Of a DNA stretch of 36,911 nucleotides, positions 1-8,746 are shown piece after piece. This stretch comes from Candidatus Krumholzibacteriia bacterium (GTDB lineage Bacteria > Krumholzibacteriota > Krumholzibacteriia > Krumholzibacteriales > Krumholzibacteriaceae). The DNA is taken from positions 1 to 36,911 of the forward strand of contig JALOPX010000007.1 in NCBI GenBank assembly GCA_025453655.1. The letters run 5' to 3'. The notes below the pieces were generated by a model. It was not told the DNA's origin, ran no database searches, and saw nothing but the letters and a program-made list of their open reading frames with translations. Numbering within the stretch: the stretch's first letter is position 1; the number at the start of each line of letters is the position of its first letter. The position numbers and the translations under genes were made by a program.

Positions 1-1455
1 GACGGCAACACCTACCTCTCGGCTTCAGGGGCGGGTATATATGTCTATGACGACGGCGCCGGGATGTGGGCCTCCGTCTTCGACAGCCTTCCGTGGGGCG
101 ACATTCAGTTTTTCTCGACAGCGGTCGACGAGGCGGGACGGTTCTATTGCTGCACGGAGCAGGGGCTTTGGCGGCATGACGGGGAAAACGGGTGGCGGAA
201 ATTCGACGACCCGCCCGGGCTGGCTGAAAGAGTGGAAAAGATAATCGTGGACGGCCGGGGAGGAATCCACGTCCTCAACACGAGAAAACATGCGGTGATC
301 TCCTCCCGGGACGGCGGCGGGACATGGGAAGAGCTGGTTCCTGATTTTTACGTCAGTGATTTCTTCGTCGACAGGCAGGATCGCATCTACGTCTGGAATT
401 ATGAGGAGGCGGCTGTCTCCGACGACGGCGGCTTGACCTTCGAGGAGACGCTTCAGGGGCAGGAAATTAATCATCCGGATATCCACTCCCACCCCGACGG
501 GGAGATATTCCTCTATTCACAGAACGGCCCCGGCCTTCAACGATCGGCCGACGGCGCCCTGACATGGGAAGCGATCGGGTTCCCGTACGGGGCTATCCGT
601 TCGATTTTTTGCGATTCGGAAGGGGAATTTTACGCGCTGATCGATTATGGCGGAATATGGAAGCTGGAGGAGGGGGCGAAATGGAATTGCCTTTCGGCAT
701 CGGCGGATATCGTGATGCCCTACTGCATGGCGGAAAGCCCCGACGGCCTCCTGATGGCGGGAACCTGGCGCGGCGTTTTCGCTTCACCTCGCGGCGAAAC
801 GGCATGGGAACCTGTCGGCGGGGATGATTTGGGGAGTATAGGAGAGATTATTTTCACGGCGGGAGGCCGTATCGCTGCGCGGCGCGAGCACAGGGTCTAT
901 CTTCTCGACGAGACCGGAACATCCTGGATCGATATCGGGATGGCATGGTACAACCTGACTTCGATCGCCGATTTCAACGGCGGCCTTTACGCCTCGGCCA
1001 ACTTCGGAGGCGTTTTCCGCCATACAGGAAAGGGCGCGGTGTGGGAGCAGGTCAACGTCGGTCTTGAGGACCTTGCGGTCATCGACATGGCCGTTCTCCC
1101 GGGGGCCGGGCTTTTCGCCCTGACGAAAACAAAGGGCCTGTTTCTGTTAAAGGAAGGGGCGTCGCGCTGGGAATGTTTTTATCACGACGGCGATCTTGAG
1201 ATGACGGAGCTTCACGCGGGAGGGGATATCCTCTACATCGGGACGGCGGGATGGGGGATCTTCTGGACCTGCGCGGCTGCGGCCACGATCTTCGAATGTG
1301 GAATCGATGTCCGGGCTGACGCCATCAAGGATCTTTCCATGGTCAGGGTCGAGGCGATGCAGGAGGATGATTCGGGGAACCTCTATATACTGGATCGAAA
1401 CTACATCTACAGGGCAAGGCCGATTCGGGCCATTGGAAGCGGGGGCGATCGATGA
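1..1455 (+). CDS. Asp-box (BNR-type) beta-propeller protein, 5' end missing
   Basis: The reading frame is open from base 1 of the window, so the true start lies upstream; the first internal ATG is at 64. The product is built of repeated beta-propeller strands with Asp-box-like signatures (SRDGGGTW, SDDGGLTF, SADGALTW) and many paired G-x-x-Y/F-A strands. This is the layout of sialidase/BNR or YCF48-like propellers that bind surfaces, polymers or partner proteins. No catalytic arginine triad or Asp/Tyr/Glu set of a true sialidase is recognisable, so an enzymatic role is not supported. It ends in an ATGA-type overlap with a second propeller gene of the same type, so the two are co-translated and probably arose by duplication. 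Location is presumably outside the cell or on the surface, but the signal peptide would lie off the window. Confidence 0.85.
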   Translation, partial: DGNTYLSASGAGIYVYDDGAGMWASVFDSLPWGDIQFFSTAVDEAGRFYCCTEQGLWRHDGENGWRKFDDPPGLAERVEKIIVDGRGGIHVLNTRKHAVISSRDGGGTWEELVPDFYVSDFFVDRQDRIYVWNYEEAAVSDDGGLTFEETLQGQEINHPDIHSHPDGEIFLYSQNGPGLQRSADGALTWEAIGFPYGAIRSIFCDSEGEFYALIDYGGIWKLEEGAKWNCLSASADIVMPYCMAESPDGLLMAGTWRGVFASPRGETAWEPVGGDDLGSIGEIIFTAGGRIAARREHRVYLLDETGTSWIDIGMAWYNLTSIADFNGGLYASANFGGVFRHTGKGAVWEQVNVGLEDLAVIDMAVLPGAGLFALTKTKGLFLLKEGASRWECFYHDGDLEMTELHAGGDILYIGTAGWGIFWTCAAAATIFECGIDVRADAIKDLSMVRVEAMQEDDSGNLYILDRNYIYRARPIRAIGSGGDR

Positions 1456-3374
1456 TGAACCCAGGAGGCGCGGGAAGATTCGCGGGCGGGCCGTCCTTCG
1501 TTGCCGCGCCCCCGGGGAAATGTATCGCAGCTCGAAGACGCGCGATGATTCTTTTTACCGTCTCGCTCGTTCTCTTCCAATCGTGCGCGGAGGATCTCTC
1601 ACTGCCTGCGACCGATGTGGGGCCGGTGTGGGAAACGGTCGATGTCGGGTGCGCGGCCGGCCGGATATACGTGATGACGAAGGGCCCGAATGGCGAGATC
1701 GTGGTCGGCGCGGAAGGACGGAACGAGTCGGACAGCCGTGTGGAGGTTTTCATATCGAGGGACGGCGGCGAGAGCTGGCAAGGGAGCGGCAGGGGATTTA
1801 ACCCGAACGGTGGGATTACCGCCCTTGCCTGCGCCGGCGACGGGCTGATCTACGCGGGCTTTGAGAGGGGAGGAGTTTTTCTTTCGAAGGACGGCGGCGA
1901 AAACTGGGTCCAGATGAACAACCTTCTGACCGACATCGATATCACCGATCTCGCGATCGCCCCTTCCGGTGATATCCTGGCGTCGACATCGCGCGGCGTC
2001 ATTTTCAGATCGCGGGACAACGCGTCCTCATGGGCGGTTTGCGATACCCTTCTATCGAACGATATATACGACCTGTTTGTTTCGGCTGCGGGGGCGGTCT
2101 ATGCAGCATGCGGGTGGGAAATATTTGTTTCGCTAGATTCCGGATCGACATGGGCGGAGGTCGAGCACGGCGTGGAGAATTCAGGACACATAACAGCGCT
2201 GATAGAAGACGCGGGAGGGGCGATCTATGCCTCGACTGACAACGGGATCATAATGAAATCGGGCGGGGCGGGAATTCCATGGGGCGTGTGTTTCTCCGAC
2301 AGTCTCCGGCGGCAGATGGCGGGCCTCGCGACGGACGGCGATGGAAGGATCTTCGGAGCCTTCGTTCAAGTAGGGCTTGTCCTTTCGCCGGACGGAGGCG
2401 CGAACTGGACCGCGATTAAAAGCCCAGGCCGGAATAGCATCGTCGAGTCGGTGATGATCTCCGGCGGTTCGCTGCTGGTGGGGGGCGAGGGTCTATTTCG
2501 TTCCATCGACCAGGGGGAAAATTGGAATACACTCGGATGGGAAGATTTAAGGATAAGGTGCATGGATACGGACAACGCGGGGTTTCTTTATCTCGCGACC
2601 GATATCGGCATCATGAAATCCGTCGGGAGTGGAACAGGATGGATCCCGATCACCTGCGATCAATATAGATACGGTTATGGTTGGTTCGGAAGACTGGCCA
2701 TTCACCCGCTGGGGTATCTTTACTACCTGGGATACGGGATTCATATCTCGGAGAATCGGGACGGGGAATGGACAATGATCGATTCGACGGCCGGAGTCGA
2801 CGCCTATGCGATCGATTTCGATGAAGCAGGGACGACCTTTGCCACGACGAGCGCCGGGATATTTCGTTCACAGGACGGACTTGCTCCATTCGAGATGGTG
2901 GAAGACAAGATCACCAACGCAGAATTGATCCTGGCTGCCGGAGAGGGGTTCGTATTCGCGTGCGGGCAATTCGGGATGTACGCGTCGAAGGATAACGGAT
3001 CGAGCTGGGAGCACGTCATAGAAGGAACGGGGGTATTATCGGCCGACATCGACGAAGCGGGGAACCTGTACGCCGCCACAGGGCAGGGCATGATGATCTC
3101 GCAGGACACCTGCGCCACCTGGACAACGGTGAAGGTCGGATACGGAAGCGATTTTCCCTGGAGGGTGATCGTCCTGCCCGATTCGAGGATCATGGCGGTC
3201 ACTTACGGGGGAAAGGTTTATCTTTCCCCGGGGGGTGGTACGGCGTGGTCGGGGGGGGGGACGGGGACGATGCAAATCTCGCCCGGTTATTTATATCTTT
3301 CGGCCGACGGCTGTCTTTATTATTACGGCACGGGGTTGCAGAGGCTCTGCGCCGGGGAGATGGGGAAGCTCTGA
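1452..3374 (+). CDS. Secreted or lipid-anchored Asp-box beta-propeller protein
   Basis: At least eight Asp-box motifs run through the 640 residues (SRDGGESW, SKDGGENW, SLDSGSTW, SPDGGANW, SIDQGENW, SKDNGSSW, SQDTCATW and weaker ones). They are spaced roughly 40-50 residues apart in the first half, as in a seven- or eight-bladed propeller. The start at 1452 overlaps the previous stop and sits behind a G-rich stretch. An ATG at 1545 would begin right at the hydrophobic signal segment (MILFTVSLVLFQSC). The Cys at residue 45 could be lipidated, but the box is weak (Phe at -3, Gln at -2), so ordinary secretion is also possible. A run of ten G (3251-3260) lies in the last blade, near residues 600-603. 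The function is unknown; polymer or protein binding at the cell surface is the usual role of such folds. Confidence 0.88.
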   Translation: MMNPGGAGRFAGGPSFVAAPPGKCIAARRRAMILFTVSLVLFQSCAEDLSLPATDVGPVWETVDVGCAAGRIYVMTKGPNGEIVVGAEGRNESDSRVEVFISRDGGESWQGSGRGFNPNGGITALACAGDGLIYAGFERGGVFLSKDGGENWVQMNNLLTDIDITDLAIAPSGDILASTSRGVIFRSRDNASSWAVCDTLLSNDIYDLFVSAAGAVYAACGWEIFVSLDSGSTWAEVEHGVENSGHITALIEDAGGAIYASTDNGIIMKSGGAGIPWGVCFSDSLRRQMAGLATDGDGRIFGAFVQVGLVLSPDGGANWTAIKSPGRNSIVESVMISGGSLLVGGEGLFRSIDQGENWNTLGWEDLRIRCMDTDNAGFLYLATDIGIMKSVGSGTGWIPITCDQYRYGYGWFGRLAIHPLGYLYYLGYGIHISENRDGEWTMIDSTAGVDAYAIDFDEAGTTFATTSAGIFRSQDGLAPFEMVEDKITNAELILAAGEGFVFACGQFGMYASKDNGSSWEHVIEGTGVLSADIDEAGNLYAATGQGMMISQDTCATWTTVKVGYGSDFPWRVIVLPDSRIMAVTYGGKVYLSPGGGTAWSGGGTGTMQISPGYLYLSADGCLYYYGTGLQRLCAGEMGKL

Positions 3375-3399
3375 GACTTCGCTAAGGGAGGTGGGACGA

Positions 3400-3894
3400 A
3401 TGGCCGAGAAAAAACTTCTGATGCTTGGCGATCCGATGCTCTACAAGCCCTCGATCGAGGTCGGGCCCGGAGAGAAGGAGTTTGTCGCCGAAACGGTACG
3501 CGACCTTCACGACACCCTGATGGCATTTCGGAAAAAATATGGCGCCGGCAGGGCGATCGCGGCCCCGCAGATCCGCATTTTCAAGAGGATCGTCTACATG
3601 AATACAGGCACGCCGCTCGTCTTCGTCAACCCGGTTCTCGCCGAAAAGAGCGGGGAATTGATCGAGCTCTGGGACGACTGCATGAGTTTCCCCGGGCTGC
3701 TGGTCAGGGTGAGAAGGCACAAGCGGTGCCGGATCGATTATCTCGACGGCGATTTCAAAGAGGCTTCGATGGATCTCGAGGGGGATATTTCGGAACTGCT
3801 TCAGCACGAGGTCGACCACCTCGACGGGGTCCTCGCCACGATGCGGGCGATCGACGGCCGCAGTTTCCGCATCGGGGAGATTGAGCGCGTCTGA
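3400..3894 (+). CDS. def: Peptide deformylase, divergent type
   Basis: Removes the formyl group from the N-terminal methionine of new proteins, using a metal ion. All three family motifs are present in order. Motif 1 is GRAIAAPQ at residues 50-57 (usual GxGLAAPQ), motif 2 is DDCMSFPG with Cys94 (usual EGCLS), and motif 3 is HEVDH with His136, Glu137 and His140. Cys94, His136 and His140 are the expected metal ligands and Glu137 the general base. The 164-residue length is normal. The start is fixed by AAGGGAGGTG at 3384-3393, seven bases before the ATG; the reading frame extends further upstream but without a ribosome site. Asp-Asp in place of Glu-Gly in motif 2 marks a divergent branch. No fmt or rpm gene lies nearby, so it may be an accessory copy rather than the housekeeping enzyme. 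Confidence 0.9.
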   Translation: MAEKKLLMLGDPMLYKPSIEVGPGEKEFVAETVRDLHDTLMAFRKKYGAGRAIAAPQIRIFKRIVYMNTGTPLVFVNPVLAEKSGELIELWDDCMSFPGLLVRVRRHKRCRIDYLDGDFKEASMDLEGDISELLQHEVDHLDGVLATMRAIDGRSFRIGEIERV

Positions 3895-3949
3895 GGGAGC
3901 GTCCCGGGACGGCGGGCTTCGCGATAGAGGAGGTCTGCCTCCCGGGAGG

Positions 3950-4777
3950 CTACCCCTCCTCCTCGTCGAACCTTTCCAGCGCTTCGATATACGCTTCGAC
4001 CGTCTCCTCGTCCTCGTCGGCAAGAACGATCTTCGAGAGGCTCTCCGCTTCGTGGCCTTTTATCGCGGCGATGACCGCAGCGGCCATTTCGCCCGGTTTC
4101 GGAGCGCCGTCAGGCGCCATCCCCGGTATCGCGAGGGTTTCGAGGCTGAGCTCCTCGGCGATCCTGAGAGCGCGCGAAAGTGCGGATGTGATCGTCGCGG
4201 CTTCGTTCCCGGGCCCCTTGCCGCCCGCGCCGCCTCCCGTCTTCCCCTTCCCGGCCCCTTCGGACGGACCCAGGCAGGCCGCGAAGATGACGTTGGCGCA
4301 GGTCAGCGATCCCGGGCCCGCGGCGATAGCTGTTCCCGGCTCTATCGGCGCCTTCGACTTCAGTTCCTTTTCGATCGCCGGCCCGCCTTCCCCTGATATA
4401 AGCGACGCGAGCGTCGCGGGCATCTCCCCGCCCGCGGAAACGGGGCAGACGATCGCGTCGGAGAAGACCGCCGTCACGGCGGCCTTTCGCGCCGAGATGC
4501 CGATCTCGCCGATCGAGGTGAGGTGCCGGTTCTCGTCCATCGCGATCCCGGCGAGGATGACGTCGGGGCGCTTCTTGAAATCGACTATCAGCGACTCCCC
4601 CTTTTTCCCCGCGTGGGCGGCGGCCTTGACCGCCTCCTCGACCGTCCCCTCCCCCTGGTCCAGGGCGAGGAGCCTGTCGGAGAGGGGGCCGAGAAGCTCC
4701 ATGCATTTTTTCCTTTTCATCAGCTCGATGAAACGCTGTTTCCTCTTGTCTCTTTCATTGTCGGCTTCCCAGAACAT
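3950..4777 (-). CDS. Macro-domain-like protein
   Basis: The 275-residue product has an alpha-helical, Lys-rich N-terminus (about 1-85) and then a stretch that reads as a macro domain: a hydrophobic strand ending DAIVCPVSAGGEM (usual DAIVNAANxxxxGGGG), a later IEPGTAIAAGPGSL strand, a conserved-looking NVIFAACLGP strand, and a helix followed by LETLAIPGMAPDGA. Macro domains bind ADP-ribose or related nucleotides, or remove ADP-ribose. Here the Asn-Ala-Ala-Asn loop is replaced by Cys-Pro-Val-Ser, so catalysis in the usual way is doubtful. A Gly/Lys-rich insert follows the third strand. The ATG has GGAGGA upstream at good spacing. The gene stands alone, convergent with the deformylase and divergent from the S9 peptidase. 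The macro assignment is by motif order only. Confidence 0.72.
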   Translation of the reverse strand: MFWEADNERDKRKQRFIELMKRKKCMELLGPLSDRLLALDQGEGTVEEAVKAAAHAGKKGESLIVDFKKRPDVILAGIAMDENRHLTSIGEIGISARKAAVTAVFSDAIVCPVSAGGEMPATLASLISGEGGPAIEKELKSKAPIEPGTAIAAGPGSLTCANVIFAACLGPSEGAGKGKTGGGAGGKGPGNEAATITSALSRALRIAEELSLETLAIPGMAPDGAPKPGEMAAAVIAAIKGHEAESLSKIVLADEDEETVEAYIEALERFDEEEG

Positions 4778-4855
4778 CTTCTTTCCTCCGTCTCTTTTCG
4801 CGGTTCACCGAATTTATACCGCAAAAGGAAAGGTATTGCCATGGCAAAAAGACTC

Positions 4856-4884
4856 TTTAAACCGGCGGCCGACTCGGGTAGAAT
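4856..4884 (+). promoter_or_regulatory. Candidate sigma-70 promoter of the S9 peptidase gene
   Basis: TTTAAA (4856-4861) and TAGAAT (4879-4884) are separated by exactly 17 bases. They match the -35 and -10 consensus at 4/6 and 5/6. Transcription would begin near 4891, within a TTCAGTC-N7-GACTGAA inverted repeat (4890-4910), leaving a leader of about 40 bases before the ATG at 4934. Confidence 0.5.
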
Positions 4885-4889
4885 CAACA

Positions 4890-4910
4890 TTCAGTCTGTG
4901 ATTGACTGAA
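4890..4910 (+). promoter_or_regulatory. Inverted repeat at the predicted transcription start
   Basis: Seven-base arms TTCAGTC and GACTGAA flank the 7-base spacer TGTGATT. The site sits just downstream of the candidate -10 box, so it could be an operator or a short 5' hairpin of the peptidase mRNA. No matching copy was noticed elsewhere in the window. Confidence 0.35.
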
Positions 4911-4933
4911 GACACGCAACGAAAGGAGCCCCC

Positions 4934-7123
4934 ATGTCAAAAAGGAATCATGTCGCGATCTTTTTCATCCTGTCGGTTCTCGCGGCCTTGATCGCGGCCG
5001 GCGCGGTTTGCGCTTCGTCGCGGGATGCCGGCAGCGAAGCAGCCGCCGCCGCGGCGGCAAATGATGCCTCCGGCGGCACTGTCCCGGCGGCGACCGGCCG
5101 GAAACCCTGGACCCCGGCGGATCTCTGGAAGATGAAAAGGGTCGCCGACCCGCAGCTTTCCCCGGACGGGAAGTGGATCGCCTTCGTCGTCACGGAAACC
5201 GATTACGAAGAGAACAAGTCGAATTCCGACATCTGGATCGTCTCCTCCGAGGGCGGAGAGTTGAAACGCCTGACCACCAGCCCCAAGGGGGACAACCACC
5301 CCAGGTGGTCGCCGTGCGGGAAGAAGATCGCCTTCATCTCCGGAAGGGACGGTTCCTCGCAGGCGTGGGTAATTGCGGTGGGGGGAGGCGAGGCGCGGAA
5401 GGTCACCGATTTCCCCGGCGGCGTCTCGGATCTCGAGTGGATGCCGGGCGGCGAGAGGCTGATCTTCACGGGGAGAACATACCTCGGCGTTGCCGATCTC
5501 GACAGCGTCAGGACGAGGGATAAGGCTGTAGAGGAGCGCAAGGTGTCGGCGAAGGTTCACAGGCACCTGATGTACCGGCACTGGGACACATACGAGGACG
5601 GAAAGGTCCAGCACCTTTTCACGATCGCCGAAGAGGGAGGCGATCCGGTCGACATCACCCCGGAGCTGGAGTATGACGCCCTCACCTACTGGCTCGCCTC
5701 GGCGGGGCGCGACTTCGACGTCAGCCCCGACGGCAGGACGGTGTATTTTTCCGGCAAGCAGGACGAGGATCAGGCCGTCTCCTACAACGAGGAGATATGG
5801 GCAGTGCCGGCGGGAGGGGGGGCCGCAAGGAAGCTCACATCCAATCCGGCCGCCGACAGCCATCCCCGCGTCTCGCCCGACGGCAAACACCTCGCGTGGC
5901 GCGCGACGAGGCGCCCCGGCTACGAATCGGATCGCTACGAGGTGATGGTGATGGAGATCGCCTCGGGAAAGATAATGAGCCTCACGCCGTCCTTCGACAG
6001 GAGCGTCGGCACACTTTTCTGGAGCGGCGACGGTAAAAAGATATTCTTCGAGGCGGAGGATACGGGCGACATCAACCTCTTCAGCGTGCCCGCCGCGGGC
6101 GGAGAGGTGAAAACGGTCATCGGGCCGGCAGGCGCGGGAAGAGGGAATCACACCGGCGTGGCGGCGGCTCCGAAGGAGAAATTCTTCGTTTACCTCTATC
6201 GCCCGATGGAGCACTCCATCGAGATATTCAGGTGCGACGGCAGGGGCGGGAACGCGAGGAAGCTGACCGGCGTCAATGACGACCTTGTCGCAGCGCATTA
6301 TTTCCCGCCCGCCGAGGAGGTCTGGTTCGAAGGAGCGGGCGGCACGAAGATACACGGCTTCCTCGTAAAGCCGATCGATTTCGATCCGGCGAAGAAATAC
6401 CCGATGCTGGTGCGCCTTCACGGAGGGCCGCAGCAGATGTTCGGCTACGCCTTCCGCAACGAATACGCGGTCTTCGCGGGGGCCGGTTACGCCGTCTTCT
6501 TCTGCAACCCGAGGGGATCGACGGGGTACGGCACGGAAATCTGCGACGGCGTGAACCTCGACTGGGGCGGGAAGGTGATCACCGATATAAAGAACGGCGT
6601 GAGCCACGTGCTCGCCGCGAATCCATGGATCGACGCGGGCAAGGTTGGCGCCTGGGGATGTTCATTCGGCGGATTCGTCTGCAACTGGCTCCAGGGGCAT
6701 AACGAGGACAGGATGTTCTCCGTGCTCGTTTCGCACGCCGGCGAGGCCGACCAGTGGAGCTCGTACGGCTCGACCGAGGAGCTGTGGTTCCCCGAATGGG
6801 AATCCGGCGGGACTCCGTGGGACACCGTGGAGCTTACCGACGAGCTGTCGCCGATCCGTTACGCGAAGAATTTTTCGACTCCCCATCTTATCATACACGG
6901 CGAGCTCGATTACCGGGTTCCGATAACGGGCGGAGAGCAGATGTTCACGGCCCTTCAGAGGCTGGGCGTCCCGTCGAAGATGATAAGGTATCCTGACGAG
7001 AACCATTGGATCCAGAAACCGCACAACGCGAGGTTCTGGTACGCCTCGATACTCGACTGGTTCGATCAGTGGACGAAAAGGGACGGCGTGGAAAAGCCGC
7101 TGGAGGGATTCGAGGGCATTTAA
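4934..7123 (+). CDS. Exported S9-family serine peptidase (acylaminoacyl/dipeptidyl-peptidase type)
   Basis: Cleaves oligopeptides, probably in the periplasm. A signal peptide covers residues 1-27, followed by an Ala-rich linker. Residues about 60-440 form a WD40/TolB-like beta-propeller with repeated LSPDGKWIAF, WSPCGKKIAF and VSPDGKHLAW motifs. Residues about 460-729 are the alpha/beta-hydrolase domain. The catalytic triad is visible: Ser577 in GCSFGGF, Asp659 in HGELDYRVP and His691 in DENHW. The oxyanion region HGGPQ and the NPRGSTGYG motif are also present. The length of 729 residues is typical of S9C-like enzymes. The start is set by AAAGGAG seven bases upstream. It is transcribed alone and ends at a bidirectional terminator. 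Annotation as peptidase is firm; the exact subfamily is less so. Confidence 0.95.
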   Translation: MSKRNHVAIFFILSVLAALIAAGAVCASSRDAGSEAAAAAAANDASGGTVPAATGRKPWTPADLWKMKRVADPQLSPDGKWIAFVVTETDYEENKSNSDIWIVSSEGGELKRLTTSPKGDNHPRWSPCGKKIAFISGRDGSSQAWVIAVGGGEARKVTDFPGGVSDLEWMPGGERLIFTGRTYLGVADLDSVRTRDKAVEERKVSAKVHRHLMYRHWDTYEDGKVQHLFTIAEEGGDPVDITPELEYDALTYWLASAGRDFDVSPDGRTVYFSGKQDEDQAVSYNEEIWAVPAGGGAARKLTSNPAADSHPRVSPDGKHLAWRATRRPGYESDRYEVMVMEIASGKIMSLTPSFDRSVGTLFWSGDGKKIFFEAEDTGDINLFSVPAAGGEVKTVIGPAGAGRGNHTGVAAAPKEKFFVYLYRPMEHSIEIFRCDGRGGNARKLTGVNDDLVAAHYFPPAEEVWFEGAGGTKIHGFLVKPIDFDPAKKYPMLVRLHGGPQQMFGYAFRNEYAVFAGAGYAVFFCNPRGSTGYGTEICDGVNLDWGGKVITDIKNGVSHVLAANPWIDAGKVGAWGCSFGGFVCNWLQGHNEDRMFSVLVSHAGEADQWSSYGSTEELWFPEWESGGTPWDTVELTDELSPIRYAKNFSTPHLIIHGELDYRVPITGGEQMFTALQRLGVPSKMIRYPDENHWIQKPHNARFWYASILDWFDQWTKRDGVEKPLEGFEGI

Positions 7124-7187
7124 GGCCCGATCCCGTGGGGTCGGCGTTCGGCCGCGCGAGGTGAGACGGCCGCGTGATGCGCAGGAA

Positions 7188-7221
7188 AAAAGGGGCTCCG
7201 GATCGTTCCGGGGCCCCTTTT
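7188..7221. terminator. Bidirectional rho-independent terminator
   Basis: GGGGCTCCGGA and TTCCGGGGCCCC form a GC-rich stem with one G-T pair. It is flanked by an A-run on the left and TTTT plus a T-rich stretch on the right, so either strand ends in U residues. It serves the S9 peptidase (+) and the convergent glycosyltransferase gene (-), whose stop codon it overlaps. Confidence 0.85.
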
Positions 7222-8744
7222 CATTTTTCGAGGATCCTCAGCCCTTCCTTCGCGGCGGCATTGGAGGGATCGAGCCTCAGCGCCTCGCGGAAAGCCTCAA
7301 CCGCCTTCTCCCTTTCGCCCCTGCCGTTGTAGGTGAGGCCGAGGCGGGCGTAGTTGCCGGCCATCCCGCCGGCGGTATCCCTGGCGACCGTTGTGTTGAC
7401 GAGCCTCGCGATCAGGAGAAGCGCTGCGATCATCAGGGCCAGTTCGAGGTGCCGGCGGTCGCGAAGGAGCTTGAGAAGCGCCGCGAGGGCGGCTCCGGCG
7501 AAGGGAAAGACGAAGGCCATCATCGGGAGCCTGTACCTCGCGAGCACATAGAAGAGGAGCGCCGAGAAGAAACAGGACGCGATCCCCCCGTAGAGGAGCC
7601 ACAGGTTGGCGCGCCTTTCGCGCGACATGAAGATCCCGAGAAGGCAGAGCGGGGCGACGATGCCGAAGGTCAGAAGCGGAAGGGCGAGAATCCCCCCGAA
7701 GGTCCTGTGAAAATATAGATTCTCGACATTGGCCCTTTCGTAAGAGTTCCAGAAGAAGACCGCCTTTTGACGGAGAAGGTAGAACCACCGCCCCGGATTT
7801 TCGACGCCGTATCTTATCCCCTTCCGAAGCCAGAAGGAGGAGACCCCGGAGGGCCCGAGCTCCCTTCCCGTCTCCCTGGAGGCCGTGAGGTTCATCCGCT
7901 CGAGCTGTTTTTCGGGGGTGCCGCCGAGCGATTCGCCCTTGTACGACGGGACGTTGTAGAATCCGTTCGCCTCGGGGTTGCTCCCTATGTAGAAATTTAT
8001 CCCGCCGCCGCTCGTGAGAGGTGTGAATTCGCCGGAGAGCCGGTGGTTGCGAACGGCGAGCGGCGTGAGAGCGGCGAGGAGCCCCGCGAGAAAAAGGACC
8101 GAGTTCCTGAGGAAGGCCCTTGGCGCCGCGCGTCTGAAAAGCGCGATATGTACGAAAACGAATGGAACGATAAGCAGCCCCGACGGATTGGCCGCGACGG
8201 AGAGCCCGAGGACGAGGCCGGCAAGGACGCGCCTCGCGGCGGACGGAGGGCCCGATTCCGGCACCAGCACGAATACGAGGAGGGCGTTGAGAAAGAGTAT
8301 TAGTGTCGCCGGGACGAGAACCCCTTCGAAGAATATGGAGGGCAGGTAAAGCGCCGCCGCGAGCCCGGCGAGGATGCCGGCGAGGGAGGACCGGAAGAAC
8401 CTTCGCGAGGTCACGGTGACGAGGCCGCACGCGGCCGTCCCGAGAAGCGCATGTGCGAAACGGACCGCCGTGAGGCTCGGCCCGAAAAGCCTGTATACCA
8501 GCGACACGAACCACGGGAAGAGGGGCGCCTGCATCATCTGCGTGGGCCCCGCGTCGCCGCCCCACACGAGCGCCTTCGCCCACCTGTCGTATATGAGGGC
8601 GTCGAGGGTGAGGTCGCCGGCGAGGGGGTTGAGCTTCGATGTGAAGATGACGTGAAGGACCCTGAGCGAAAAGGCGATCAGAATGACCATGGCGGCGAGG
8701 AAGGATTCGTTCACGTAAATTTTGCCGATTTCCTCCCGGCGCAT
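7221..8744 (-). CDS. GT-C (ArnT/PMT, GT39-like) membrane glycosyltransferase with C-terminal TPR
   Basis: Transfers a sugar from a polyprenyl-phosphate donor onto a protein, lipid or glycan at the outer face of the inner membrane. The 507-residue protein has about ten hydrophobic segments after a short cytoplasmic N-terminus. The first extracytoplasmic loop carries the acidic motif DLTLDALIYDRWA (Asp44, Asp48, Asp53), where GT-C enzymes keep their catalytic Asp/Glu. Residues about 464-507 form one tetratricopeptide repeat (ARLGLTYNGRG...EAFREALRLDP), unusual as a tail of such an enzyme and perhaps a docking site. Its ATG lies two bases after the stop of the PAP2 gene, so the pair is one operon. 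The PAP2 enzyme would recycle the polyprenyl phosphate. The acceptor cannot be read from sequence. Confidence 0.85.
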   Translation of the reverse strand: MRREEIGKIYVNESFLAAMVILIAFSLRVLHVIFTSKLNPLAGDLTLDALIYDRWAKALVWGGDAGPTQMMQAPLFPWFVSLVYRLFGPSLTAVRFAHALLGTAACGLVTVTSRRFFRSSLAGILAGLAAALYLPSIFFEGVLVPATLILFLNALLVFVLVPESGPPSAARRVLAGLVLGLSVAANPSGLLIVPFVFVHIALFRRAAPRAFLRNSVLFLAGLLAALTPLAVRNHRLSGEFTPLTSGGGINFYIGSNPEANGFYNVPSYKGESLGGTPEKQLERMNLTASRETGRELGPSGVSSFWLRKGIRYGVENPGRWFYLLRQKAVFFWNSYERANVENLYFHRTFGGILALPLLTFGIVAPLCLLGIFMSRERRANLWLLYGGIASCFFSALLFYVLARYRLPMMAFVFPFAGAALAALLKLLRDRRHLELALMIAALLLIARLVNTTVARDTAGGMAGNYARLGLTYNGRGEREKAVEAFREALRLDPSNAAAKEGLRILEK

Positions 8745-8746
8745 TT

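Noticed and set aside
1-3374. Sialidase activity for the two Asp-box proteins
   Set aside because: Asp boxes mark the fold only; the catalytic Arg triad, Asp, Glu and Tyr of sialidases could not be identified.
4937-6607. A 556-codon open frame antisense to the S9 peptidase
   Set aside because: It mirrors the GC-rich codons of a gene with a complete catalytic triad; its translation is Arg/Asp/Pro-rich without any motif.
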